A stretch of DNA of 64,000 nt from Chitinophagaceae bacterium (GTDB taxonomy: Bacteria; Bacteroidota; Bacteroidia; Chitinophagales; UBA10324): contig JADKFU010000005.1 in NCBI GenBank assembly GCA_016717285.1, forward strand, positions 604,501 through 668,500. The letters run 5' to 3'. Below the pieces are notes generated by a model that was given only the letters and a program-made list of their open reading frames with translations, ran no database searches and was not told the DNA's origin. Positions 35,987 through 45,240 of the stretch are shown piece by piece (position 1 is the first letter of the stretch; the number at the start of each line of letters is the position of its first letter). The translations under genes and the position numbers were made by a program.

Positions 35987-38110
35987 ATGGCACTTATTGG
36001 AAGTATCAGGAACAGGCTGGGACCAATCATCGCGATTGTGATAGGGTTAGCGCTTGCAGTTTTTGTGTTGGAAACAGCGCTCAATTCAAATTCGTCGTTG
36101 CTCAAGGGAAGTCGTGATGTAGTGGGCATAATTGATGGACAGAAGATTCATTATCAGGATTTCGCCAATAGACTGGAAGAAGGGGTTAAGAATTATAAGC
36201 TGCAAACCAACCAGCCGAATATTGATGATAACACGATGTTCTCTCTCCGTGATCAAACCTGGAATCAGCTCATCAATGAACAGGTGAATGGTGCAGAATA
36301 CCGGAAACTCGGATTAACAGTATCACCTGATGAATTAAAAGACATGTTCTTCGGCAGTGAACCGGTTCCTGAAATAAAACAGGCATTTACTAACCCTCAG
36401 ACAGGAATTTTTGATCCTGCCGCAGTTAAAAATTATGTTCAAAACCTTGATCAAACCGCAGAAGGAGAAGAGCAGGGTGAACGCAGGATGAGGTGGGTTG
36501 CTTTTGAAAAAGCCCAAAAAGAAAATCGGATTCAAACAAAGTATCAGAATCTTGTCGCTAAAGCAATGTACATTCCCAAATGGCAGGCAGAAGCAGATTA
36601 TGTTGAAAAAAATACACGCGCAGCAGTTCAATTTGTAATGATTCCTTATGCCAGCATTGTTGATACTACTATTAAGGTAACCGACGATGAATTGCAGGCT
36701 TATCTCACAAAAAATAAGGAAAAATTCAAACAGGAAGAAAGCCGTCAGCTCGATTATGTAATTTATCCCGTTGTTCCTTCAAAGGACGATACTGCTCGCG
36801 TAATAAAAGATGTAAATGAAATCTATGCTAGTCTGGCAGCAGCACCTGCAGATACCAATTTGTTAAAGGTTAACTCAGATAATGGATTGGATAAATTTTA
36901 CTATCCACAAGCGAAAGTCACTTCTGTTTATGCAATGGATACCCTTTTTAAGGTTCCTGTTGGTTCATTGATCGGGCCTTATTTTGAAAACGGTGCCTAC
37001 CGCATTGCCAAATTGATGGATAGGAGAGAAGTGCCTGATTCTGTAAAGGCCAGGCATATTTTAGTAAGAGCTGAACAGGGTGCTGATACCGTTGCTGCCA
37101 AAAAGAAGATTGACAGCATCTATGCTGCATTTCTTGGTGGTGCCTCGTTCGATACTTTGGCTGCAAAATTTTCGGAAGATCAGGGATCTGCACCTAAAGG
37201 CGGAGAATTAGGACTGATTGCTCAGGGTAAGACCGTAAAAGCGTTTGACAATTTCCTGTTTTTCAAAGGTAAACAAGGTGAAACAAGTGTGCTGAGAACT
37301 GAATTCGGTTACCACATGGTGCAAATTGAAGAACTCAGAGGTGTGGCTCCGGCTGTTCAGGTTGATTTTATTACACGGCCGCTCGAAGCCAGTTCAGAAA
37401 CCGATAAAGCTATTTTTGACCAGGCAACTTTGTTTGCAAGTGCCAATCAAACAAAGGAATTGTTTGATAAGTCTGCTGAAGCACAGGGTTTGAATAAACA
37501 GGTTGCGCCAACTGTTCAAAAAAATGCATTTCAATTGCCCGGACTGAATGCTGCGAGAGAGGTGGTGAAATGGGCTTACCAGGCAAATTTAGCTGACGTG
37601 TCACCGGTTTTTACACTGGATAATAGTTATGTGGTAGCTGTTCTGACAGGTATCAAACAGGAAGGAACGATGACTTTAGAAGAAGCCAGACCGCAACTGG
37701 AAATGGCAGTTCGTAAGGAGAAAAAAGCATCAGAAATTATCACAAGATTATCTGCAGCAAGCGCCTTGAACACCACCCTTGAATCAATGGCAGCCAAGGA
37801 AAATCAAGTGACAAAGAATTCAGGTAATGTATTGTTTTCTAACGCGTATGCTGAAAATATCGGGTACGAACCCAAGGTGATCGGGACTATATTTACCCTA
37901 AAGGAAAACGCCGTTTCAAAGCCTGTTCAGGGCGAGCAGGGAGTTTTTGTTCTTAAGCTGGAATCATTAACCAAAGCAGCTCCTGTTGCTGATTACAATT
38001 CATTTCAACAACAATTACTGAGCTCAATTCAACCCAGGATTCAATATGGTTTGTCGGAAGCACTGAAGAAATCAGTGAAGATTGACGATGAAAGGTATAA
38101 GTTCTTTTAG
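35987..38110 (+). CDS. PpiD-like peptidyl-prolyl isomerase
   Basis: A membrane-anchored folding factor for exported proteins. From the ATG at 35987 the product is 707 residues: N-terminal MALIGSIRNRLG, one membrane helix (about 13-31), a SurA-type N domain (VVGIIDGQKIHYQDFANRLEE onward), and a central parvulin domain starting VKARHILVRAEQ (about 345) with GAPKGGELG-like and FGYHMVQIEE motifs. A second, degenerate C-terminal region follows. An upstream ATG at 35912 would add 25 residues with no family support. Confidence 0.93.
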   Translation: MALIGSIRNRLGPIIAIVIGLALAVFVLETALNSNSSLLKGSRDVVGIIDGQKIHYQDFANRLEEGVKNYKLQTNQPNIDDNTMFSLRDQTWNQLINEQVNGAEYRKLGLTVSPDELKDMFFGSEPVPEIKQAFTNPQTGIFDPAAVKNYVQNLDQTAEGEEQGERRMRWVAFEKAQKENRIQTKYQNLVAKAMYIPKWQAEADYVEKNTRAAVQFVMIPYASIVDTTIKVTDDELQAYLTKNKEKFKQEESRQLDYVIYPVVPSKDDTARVIKDVNEIYASLAAAPADTNLLKVNSDNGLDKFYYPQAKVTSVYAMDTLFKVPVGSLIGPYFENGAYRIAKLMDRREVPDSVKARHILVRAEQGADTVAAKKKIDSIYAAFLGGASFDTLAAKFSEDQGSAPKGGELGLIAQGKTVKAFDNFLFFKGKQGETSVLRTEFGYHMVQIEELRGVAPAVQVDFITRPLEASSETDKAIFDQATLFASANQTKELFDKSAEAQGLNKQVAPTVQKNAFQLPGLNAAREVVKWAYQANLADVSPVFTLDNSYVVAVLTGIKQEGTMTLEEARPQLEMAVRKEKKASEIITRLSAASALNTTLESMAAKENQVTKNSGNVLFSNAYAENIGYEPKVIGTIFTLKENAVSKPVQGEQGVFVLKLESLTKAAPVADYNSFQQQLLSSIQPRIQYGLSEALKKSVKIDDERYKFF

Positions 38111-38135
38111 ATTGCATTTCCATGCATTTCTTTTC

Positions 38136-38150
38136 GCAGCACGTGCTTTG
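38136..38150 (+). repeat. 15-bp intergenic element, copy 1
   Basis: GCAGCACGTGCTTTG, with the perfect 10-bp palindrome AGCACGTGCT, lies 52 bp upstream of the DUF2480 start. A near-identical copy (14 of 15 bases) occurs upstream of rnhB at 39740-39754. Confidence 0.4.
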
Positions 38151-38201
38151 CTGAACTATCCAATACCTTTTTGTTGTTACCCGACTTAAATTTGCATAAA
38201 T

Positions 38202-38732
38202 ATGGAATCAACAGAAAAACTGGCAAACCGGGTAGCGGATAGCGGTCTGATCACTTTAGATCTCGAAGAGTTTTATCCTATTGAATCCAAAGCAGCTTTT
38301 GATCTTAAGGACTTTCTCTTTATGGGGCTTATCCTTAAAGAAAAGGACTATCGTGAAGCGTTGAAAGTCCTGGATTGGGAATCTTTCAAAGGAAAGAATG
38401 TTGCAGTTTTCTGCTCTGCCGATGCCATTGTTCCGGTTTGGGCTTATATGTTGGCGGGAGTTTATCTCGAGCCTGTTGCAAATAAGTTCTATTTCTGTTC
38501 ATTAGAAGAATTGGATAGCAAGATTTTCGATGAAACCATCACACTTCTTGACGTAGAACCATTTATAAATCAACGGGTTATTATCAAAGGTTGTAGTGAC
38601 AAGCCAGTCCCTTCTTCAGCCTATTTGGCAATCACCCGGAAACTCAGGCCTGTGGCAAGAAGTTTGATGTACGGCGAAGCATGTTCCAACGTTCCCCTTT
38701 ACAAGCAAAAATCCGCTCCAATCCATTCATAA
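38202..38732 (+). CDS. DUF2480 family protein
   Basis: A 176-residue Bacteroidota protein of unknown function; it matches DUF2480 through LEEFYPIESKAAFDLKDFLF, VAVFCSADAIVPVWAYML and the C-terminal RKLRPVARSLMYGEACSNVP. It is soluble with no signal peptide. Its stop codon shares one base with the ATG of the lytic transglycosylase (TAATG), indicating translational coupling. The role is unknown; the coupling suggests a cell-envelope context. Confidence 0.85.
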   Translation: MESTEKLANRVADSGLITLDLEEFYPIESKAAFDLKDFLFMGLILKEKDYREALKVLDWESFKGKNVAVFCSADAIVPVWAYMLAGVYLEPVANKFYFCSLEELDSKIFDETITLLDVEPFINQRVIIKGCSDKPVPSSAYLAITRKLRPVARSLMYGEACSNVPLYKQKSAPIHS

Positions 38733-39679
38733 TGAAGCTCGAACGTATATTAAAGCGGGTATCTCAGGTGCTGACTTTTATAACGATTGGACTAGGTATT
38801 TTTTTTACATTAGGCTCTCAGAGAATTGAAAATGCACCGAATGCAGTTAAGTATCGTTACGATGAGGTTCGATCACCCCTGGACAATAAAATTTATGCAT
38901 TAAAGATTCCTGAGCAAATGGAATTCGCCGGGGAACCGGTGCCTTTAGCTGACGAGGACGTTCGTGAAAAGATTGACAGGGAATTGCTGGTGAATATGTA
39001 TTGGCACTCGCAAACATTATATATCATGAAGCAATTTAACCAGGTAATAAAAATCATTGAACCTATACTGGAAAAAAATGGAATTCCCCATGATTTTGTG
39101 TACCTGTGCGTTGCCGAAAGCGGATTGCAATACAATGCAACGTCACCGAGTGGAGCAGTAGGCTTATGGCAGTTTATGAAACCTACCGGACTTAAGTATA
39201 ACTTAACCATTAATGATGAAGTGGATGAAAGGATGAGCTATGAAAAGTCTACGCAGGCAGCTTGCATGTATTTGTTGGAAGCAAAGGCGAAATTTGGCAG
39301 TTGGACGATGGCGGCGGCTTCTTTCAACATGGGCATAGATGGATTGCGTAATATTTCCCAAAAGCAGGATACCAATAATTACTACGATTTATATCTTAAC
39401 CGTGAAACAGGTCGCTATATCTACCGGATTCTTGCCATGAAAGAAGTATTAAGTAATCCGCAGAAGTATGGATTTTTCCTTGAGTCAGATGATTTGTATG
39501 CATCCTTTTCTTACCGTACAATCGCTGTGGATAGCAGCATTCAGAATTTAACCTCATTTGCCAAAGAGCAAGGAACGAATTATAAAATGTTGCGCCTAAT
39601 GAACCCGTGGATGATTGGCTATTCATTAACCAATAAGGACGGGAAACGGTATGATGTGAAAATTCCTGAATCGGATTGA
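38732..39679 (+). CDS. Lytic transglycosylase with SLT and LysM-like domains
   Basis: This enzyme cleaves peptidoglycan between MurNAc and GlcNAc. From the ATG at 38732 the 315-residue product has an N-terminal membrane anchor or signal (VLTFITIGLGIFFTLG), an SLT domain with catalytic Glu in CVAESGLQYNATSPSGAVG followed by GLWQFMKPT, and a C-terminal LysM-like segment (SIQNLTSFAKEQGTNYKML). The start shares a base with the DUF2480 stop. Length fits MltD/MltF-type Bacteroidota enzymes. Confidence 0.9.
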   Translation: MKLERILKRVSQVLTFITIGLGIFFTLGSQRIENAPNAVKYRYDEVRSPLDNKIYALKIPEQMEFAGEPVPLADEDVREKIDRELLVNMYWHSQTLYIMKQFNQVIKIIEPILEKNGIPHDFVYLCVAESGLQYNATSPSGAVGLWQFMKPTGLKYNLTINDEVDERMSYEKSTQAACMYLLEAKAKFGSWTMAAASFNMGIDGLRNISQKQDTNNYYDLYLNRETGRYIYRILAMKEVLSNPQKYGFFLESDDLYASFSYRTIAVDSSIQNLTSFAKEQGTNYKMLRLMNPWMIGYSLTNKDGKRYDVKIPESD

Positions 39680-39739
39680 GCGATTTCACTTTAGCTGGCA
39701 CTCAGAACCTCCAATTTGTAAATCATTAATTAATATAAG

Positions 39740-39754
39740 GCAGCACGTACTTTG
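39740..39754 (+). repeat. 15-bp intergenic element, copy 2
   Basis: GCAGCACGTACTTTG, one base different from the copy at 38136-38150, lies 123 bp upstream of the rnhB start. The palindromic core is broken here by the G-to-A change. Confidence 0.4.
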
Positions 39755-39876
39755 TGTTGTAGTAATTTAATTCTTTTGCCAGGCCGGTCGTGCCCTGTGG
39801 AAAGCTTATCGGTGATATGTTTTTTTTGTAACCATCATTGCTATAATTTTCCTTTACCGATGATGGCCTTCCAATT

Positions 39877-40499
39877 ATGCTAAGGAGTTATTGTTTCGAA
39901 GAAGAAATTGAAGCAGGTTGCGATGAAGCAGGTCGCGGATGCCTGGCAGGGCCAGTTTTGCCGCTGCTGTTATTTTGCCGAAAGATTTTTTTCACCCGTG
40001 GCTGAATGATTCAAAACAGCTACCGGAAGACCGCAGATATGCTTTGCGTCCCATCATAGAACGTGAGGCACTGTCATTTGCTGTAGGACATTCCTCTCCA
40101 TTAATAATCGATAGAATTAATATTCTGAAAGCTTCTATCCTTTCCATGCATAAAGCATTGGACCAGCTCACAACATTTCCTTCAATGATATTGGTAGATG
40201 GCAACCGCTTTAAAAAATACAGACGCATTCCACATCACTGTGTCGTGAAAGGAGATGAAATCTATGCTTCTATTGCCGCTGCATCTGTACTGGCGAAGAC
40301 CTATCGTGATGATTATATGCTTCGCTTGCACGATAAATTTCCACATTATAAATGGAACCAAAATAAAGGATACCCGACGATTTTTCACCGTGAAGCCATT
40401 GCTGAACACGGAATAACCATTCATCACCGGAAAACTTTCAGGATGCAGAAAGAGGATGTCTCGCAAGATTTATTTTCTGTAAAAGGCATTGATAATTAG
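39877..40499 (+). pseudogene. rnhB: Ribonuclease HII with a frameshift
   Basis: RNase HII removes ribonucleotides from DNA. The ATG at 39877 begins a frame giving EAGCDEAGRGCLAGPV, the active-site start of the family, but the frame then breaks. The rest is in another frame: AAAVILPKDFFHPWLNDSKQ through VDGNRF, KGDEIYASIAAASVLAKT and the C terminus at 40499. The break lies in the T run at 39956-39959; one extra T would restore the usual AGPVFAAAVILP. All catalytic parts are otherwise intact, so this is either a very recent mutation or a homopolymer sequencing error. Confidence 0.85.
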
Positions 40500-40762
40500 A
40501 AATGATTTTCTGGCATGCATTACAGCTTCAATTCTTCAAACATTTTTTTCAAATGGTTCACCAAAATATTTTCCTTGCGCAGATTGAGATGGCAGTAGGG
40601 ATAGCACAATTAGCATGAGGAATGTCTTGTTTATAAAATGAACTGGTGAAGTATATTTGAGAATGCCAGCTTATAACCAACTATTGTAACAATGACAACT
40701 GTGAAAAATAACCTGCCTGATGCATTAATTCTGATCATTATTAATAGGTTTCAATATTGAAT

Positions 40763-43279
40763 ATGCCTTCCATTAATTTTAACATATCAGGATTAAGCAA
40801 TGAGCAAGTGCTTCTGGCAAGAAAGAATTACGGGAATAACAGATTACACTACAAAAAGGAAAGTGGAATCTATCATGCGATTAGGAGTATCGCAAAAGAA
40901 CCAATGGTTATTCTTTTGCTGCTCGCATCTGTTGTCTATTTCATCAGTGGAAATACCGGAGATGGGATTTTTCTGGCAGCCGCCATTGTACTGGTGGCCA
41001 CTATTTCTTTGTTCCAGGATTCGAGAAGCCGGAACGCCCTGGATAAACTAAAAAACTTCACAGAGCCTAATTGTAAAGTGATCAGGAGCAGCAAAGTGGA
41101 AGAAATAAAAACTGAAGAATTGGTAATGGGTGATAGTGTGATGGTAGAAGAAGGCACTACTATTCCTGCCGACTGTGTTATTGTTCATTCCAATGATTTT
41201 TCAGTAAATGAGTCGATCTTAACCGGCGAGTCCATGTCTGTATACAAGGACCCGCTTAAGGCCGATCATGTTATTTATAGAGGCACAACCGTATCAAGTG
41301 GATTAGCTATCGCGACGGTTACCGCCATCGGCAATGAAACCAGGCTTGGAAAAATTGGTAAAAGCCTTGAGTCCATTAAAGAAGAAAAAACACCGCTGGA
41401 ATTTCAGATCGGCGATTTTGTAAAAAAGATGGTAATTGCCGGAGCAATTGTGTTCGCAATTGTTTGGGCAATTAATTTCTACAGAACGGCCGACGCTCTC
41501 GACAGCCTGCTTAGGGCGCTTACTTTGGCCATGAGTATTTTACCGGAAGAAATACCTGTTGCCTTCACCACCTTTATGGCATTGGGTGCATGGCGCCTGA
41601 TGAAAATAGGTATCGTGGTGAAGCAAATGAAAACGGTGGAAACACTCGGAAGTGCAACCGTAATCTGTACTGATAAAACAGGAACCATCACGGAAAACCG
41701 GATGAGCCTCGCCAGAATTTTTGTGCTGACAACACAAAAGATATCCTACCCGGAAACTATCCTGGATCGCGAAGCAAAGGAACTTGTCAGACTCGCTATG
41801 TGGGCAAGTGAGCCGATTCCTTTTGATCCGATGGAGATTGCACTTCATGAAGCATATTCAAAAGCATTTTTGCAAGATGAACGAAGCAGTTATTCCATGC
41901 GGCATGAATACCCGTTATCAGGAAAGCCGCCGATGATGACGCATATTTTTGAAGATCTTTCAGGTAACAGGATCATAGCTGCAAAGGGAGCGCCTGAAGC
42001 CATGATGAAAGTTTCAGCGTTAACAGCGGATGAAAAGCTACAAATTGAAACTGCACTTAAAACACTTGCTACAGATGGATTTCGTGTGTTGGGTGTTGGG
42101 GTAGCAAAATTTAAAGGAGATCAATTTCCGCTAACACAACAGGAATTCCACTTTCAATTCAAAGGCATTGTAGCATTTTATGATCCACCCAAACCACAAA
42201 TTGAAAAGGTACTACGCGATTTTTATGCCGCCGGTATCAGCGTGAAGATTATTACAGGGGACAATGATGTTACTACTGCAGCCATAGCAAAACAAATAGG
42301 GTTGAAAGGATTTGAAAAAAATCTGAGTGGTGATGCGTTGATAAAGATGACAGAAGGTGAACTCGAGGAGGTGGTTGGTGATATCAATTTGTTTACACGC
42401 ATGTTTCCTGATGCTAAATTAAAAGTGATCAATGCGTTAAAAGCAAGGCATGAAATCGTAGCTATGACTGGTGATGGCGTTAACGACGGGCCTGCACTTA
42501 AAGCCGCGCACATTGGTATTGCCATGGGGAAAAAAGGTACAGAGATAGCAAAAGAGGCCGCATCCTTAATCCTGGTGGAAGATGATTTATCCAGGATGGT
42601 GGATGCTGTAGCAATGGGAAGAAGGATCTATACCAATCTTAAAAAAGCTATTCAATACATCATCTCCATTCACATTCCAATTGTTCTTACGGTTTTTATT
42701 CCTTTGGCTTTGGGCTGGATATACCCCAACATCTTTTCTCCCATCCATATCATCTTCATGGAATTGATTATGGGACCGACCTGTTCTATTATTTATGAAA
42801 ATGAACCAATAGAGAAAAATACAATGCATCAAAAACCCCGCTCCTTTACTACGACATTTTTTAATTGGAGTGAATTGACGACCAGTATTATTCAAGGACT
42901 GATGATTACCGTGGGCACCTTATTAGTATATCAGTACGCTGCTTATAGTGGCTACAATGAATCTCTTACCAGAACGATGGTCTTTACGGTGCTGATCGCA
43001 GCTAATGTTTTCCTAACTCTTATCAACCGCTCTTTTTATTATTCGATGTTCACCACGTTTAGGTACCATAATAATCTGGTTTTACTGATCATCAGCATCA
43101 CCATTATTATTGCAGGATTGTTGCTTTATATAAAACCGCTTGCAGATTTCTTCGGATTTGAATTTTTGAATCTTAATCTGCTATTCCTGAGTATTGGTAC
43201 AGGTTTCTTATCTGTAGCCTGGTATGAGTTGGTGAAATGGAAAAAAAGAATGATGGACAGGAATGTGATAAATGCTTAA
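40763..43279 (+). CDS. Cation-translocating P-type ATPase (unassigned ion)
   Basis: The 838-residue protein is a P2-like ATPase: N-terminal domain with ARKNYGNNRL, actuator LTGES, phosphorylation site DKTGTIT (Asp304), hinge MTGDGVNDGPALKAAHIG and ten or so helices. The M4 motif is ILPEEIPVA rather than the Ca2+-pump PEGLP. M6 reads ELIMGPTCSI, with Gly671 where relatives usually have Asp (ELIIDP), so the transported ion is uncertain. The ATG at 40763 is preferred over a TTG two codons earlier. It stands alone, convergent with an ABC operon. Confidence 0.92.
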   Translation: MPSINFNISGLSNEQVLLARKNYGNNRLHYKKESGIYHAIRSIAKEPMVILLLLASVVYFISGNTGDGIFLAAAIVLVATISLFQDSRSRNALDKLKNFTEPNCKVIRSSKVEEIKTEELVMGDSVMVEEGTTIPADCVIVHSNDFSVNESILTGESMSVYKDPLKADHVIYRGTTVSSGLAIATVTAIGNETRLGKIGKSLESIKEEKTPLEFQIGDFVKKMVIAGAIVFAIVWAINFYRTADALDSLLRALTLAMSILPEEIPVAFTTFMALGAWRLMKIGIVVKQMKTVETLGSATVICTDKTGTITENRMSLARIFVLTTQKISYPETILDREAKELVRLAMWASEPIPFDPMEIALHEAYSKAFLQDERSSYSMRHEYPLSGKPPMMTHIFEDLSGNRIIAAKGAPEAMMKVSALTADEKLQIETALKTLATDGFRVLGVGVAKFKGDQFPLTQQEFHFQFKGIVAFYDPPKPQIEKVLRDFYAAGISVKIITGDNDVTTAAIAKQIGLKGFEKNLSGDALIKMTEGELEEVVGDINLFTRMFPDAKLKVINALKARHEIVAMTGDGVNDGPALKAAHIGIAMGKKGTEIAKEAASLILVEDDLSRMVDAVAMGRRIYTNLKKAIQYIISIHIPIVLTVFIPLALGWIYPNIFSPIHIIFMELIMGPTCSIIYENEPIEKNTMHQKPRSFTTTFFNWSELTTSIIQGLMITVGTLLVYQYAAYSGYNESLTRTMVFTVLIAANVFLTLINRSFYYSMFTTFRYHNNLVLLIISITIIIAGLLLYIKPLADFFGFEFLNLNLLFLSIGTGFLSVAWYELVKWKKRMMDRNVINA

Positions 43280-43295
43280 CACTCCATGAATCTAC

Positions 43296-43979
43296 TCACG
43301 AAAACTTAATGATTCTCCCATCTTCCATTTCAATAGTACGATCTGTGCGGCGGGCAAATTCAATATCATGGGTTACAATCAGCATCGACTGATTATAATT
43401 TTCCGCCAGCTCTTTAAAAATATTGAAAACAATTTCGCTGTTCATTTTGTCGAGGTTACCCGTCGGCTCATCTCCCATTATAATGATTGGATTATTGATC
43501 AGCGCTCTTGCAATTGCAACCCGCTGTTTCTGACCTCCTGACAACTGATTCGGCTTTTTAAGTGCTTCCTTCTGAATGCCGAGTAGCTGCAATTTTTCAT
43601 AAGCATGCTGCTCCACTTCCTTTTCCGGATATTTTCCCAATTTCAAGCCGGGCAACATGACGTTCTTTAATACAGAAAATTCGTTCAGTAAATAATGAAA
43701 TTGAAATACAAATCCAATTTTTTCATTTCTAACCCTCGCTAATTCTACTTCCTTTTTATTTATCATGCTGTCACCTTCGATAAAGAGTGCTCCTTCATAA
43801 TCAGTATCCATGGTGGATATGATATAGAGCAAAGTTGATTTCCCGCATCCTGACTTACCAGTAATGGATACGAATTCTCCGGCAGTTATTGAAAAGCTAA
43901 TCTCATTTAACACCTGCATTTTTACAGGGTCATAAAAATATTTTGAGATGTTTTTGGCCTCCAGTATTTTTTGCACCAT
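43296..43979 (-). CDS. ABC transporter ATP-binding protein (LolD/MacB type)
   Basis: The 227-residue ATPase drives the exporter encoded by the two genes upstream. It has Walker A GKSGCGKST (about 37-45), the Q-loop FVFQFHYLL, the ABC signature LSGGQKQRVAIARAL, Walker B IIMGDEPTGNLD and the switch His in IVTHDIEFA. These fit the LolD/MacB/FtsE class. The gene starts one base after the permease stop, as the third gene of an adaptor-permease-ATPase operon. Confidence 0.96.
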   Translation of the reverse strand: MVQKILEAKNISKYFYDPVKMQVLNEISFSITAGEFVSITGKSGCGKSTLLYIISTMDTDYEGALFIEGDSMINKKEVELARVRNEKIGFVFQFHYLLNEFSVLKNVMLPGLKLGKYPEKEVEQHAYEKLQLLGIQKEALKKPNQLSGGQKQRVAIARALINNPIIIMGDEPTGNLDKMNSEIVFNIFKELAENYNQSMLIVTHDIEFARRTDRTIEMEDGRIIKFS

Positions 43980-43980
43980 A

Positions 43981-45240
43981 TTATTTTCCCCGTATAATAA
44001 TTACCGGATCCACTTTGCTTGCTTTGCGTGAAGGAAAATAACCAGCCAGATAAGTGGTGACAATGGAAAATATACTTCCAATAATGTAGAACTGAGGATT
44101 ATAATCAACAGGGAATGTTTTTGTTGTTGGCAATGCCGCGGTATTAAACGGAATCTGATCAATTAAAACTGAGAAACCGAACCCAAATAACAATCCGAGT
44201 GCGCCGCCAAAAATACCAATGCTCAATGCTATTGTGATAAAAATAACGTTCACATCCCATCCCGAAAATCCGGTAGCCTTCAGAATGGCAATGGAATCCA
44301 TTTTCTCATAGATCATCATGTTAAGAATATTGTAAATTCCAAAACCCGCAACAATCAATAATGTAATACCTACTGAATAAGAAATTAATGTGCGGATGAA
44401 ACTTCCTGTTTCAAATTGTGCATTTGCAGTTTGAATATCCAGTGCATCAACATCGTATAACTTCTGGTACTCTTTTGCCATTTCAGGCGCCTTCTGAATT
44501 TCTTTTACTTTAACCTGGATGTCTGTAATATAATTGTTTGATTCGCCCATGAGTTTTTGAACAGTATTGATAGATGCATAGCTCTGCACATTGTCAACAT
44601 CCCTGATACCTGATTGAAAATATCCGACCACTTTTAATTGTATGCGTTCACCCCTGGTGGTCGTTACCTGGATCACATCGCCAATGCCAGCAAGCATTTT
44701 CTCTGCCGCACCTTTACCAAGAATAATACTGTTCGGTACATTTTTAAGATCGATAAAATTGCCTGTTGTCACATAATCATGAAATAAAAACAACTTGGTT
44801 TCAGCTTCTACATCTATCCCGTTGATGACACCTGTAAGATCAATTGCACCAACATTGTAAATAACCTGAGCTGTAATTTTTGGTGCAACACCCAAAACTC
44901 TTTCATCTTTGATCAGCGCGTTTATGATGGCTGCATTGTTATAGATCTCAAGCCGTTCAACTTTCGGTTTTATGGAACTTACGAAATTATGATAGTGCTT
45001 GTATTGCGCTGACTGATCAATTGGTTGATATTTTGACGGCTGAATTTCGTTGTAGAGTCTTATATGTGGTGTTCGGTTTACGATAAGACCATCAAGCATA
45101 TGGTTTAGTCCCGACATGAAACTGAGCAGGCTGATAAACATGGTGATGCTGAAGGTGACTCCGATTGCGGCCACTAGTGTTTGTTTCCACCGTGCCATCA
45201 GGAGCGAAACGGAGATTCTTGTTAGGAGATTCAGGTTCAT
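43981..45240 (-). CDS. ABC transporter permease (MacB/LolE-like)
   Basis: The 419-residue protein has the MacB/FtsX layout: one N-terminal helix (about 18-40), a large periplasmic domain (41-280) and three C-terminal helices (about 285-400) ending YFPSRKASKVDPVIIIRGK, the usual coupling tail. This class works by mechanotransmission on periplasmic substrates, either lipoproteins or small exported molecules. It overlaps the adaptor gene by 4 bp and is followed directly by the ATPase. Confidence 0.93.
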   Translation of the reverse strand: MNLNLLTRISVSLLMARWKQTLVAAIGVTFSITMFISLLSFMSGLNHMLDGLIVNRTPHIRLYNEIQPSKYQPIDQSAQYKHYHNFVSSIKPKVERLEIYNNAAIINALIKDERVLGVAPKITAQVIYNVGAIDLTGVINGIDVEAETKLFLFHDYVTTGNFIDLKNVPNSIILGKGAAEKMLAGIGDVIQVTTTRGERIQLKVVGYFQSGIRDVDNVQSYASINTVQKLMGESNNYITDIQVKVKEIQKAPEMAKEYQKLYDVDALDIQTANAQFETGSFIRTLISYSVGITLLIVAGFGIYNILNMMIYEKMDSIAILKATGFSGWDVNVIFITIALSIGIFGGALGLLFGFGFSVLIDQIPFNTAALPTTKTFPVDYNPQFYIIGSIFSIVTTYLAGYFPSRKASKVDPVIIIRGK

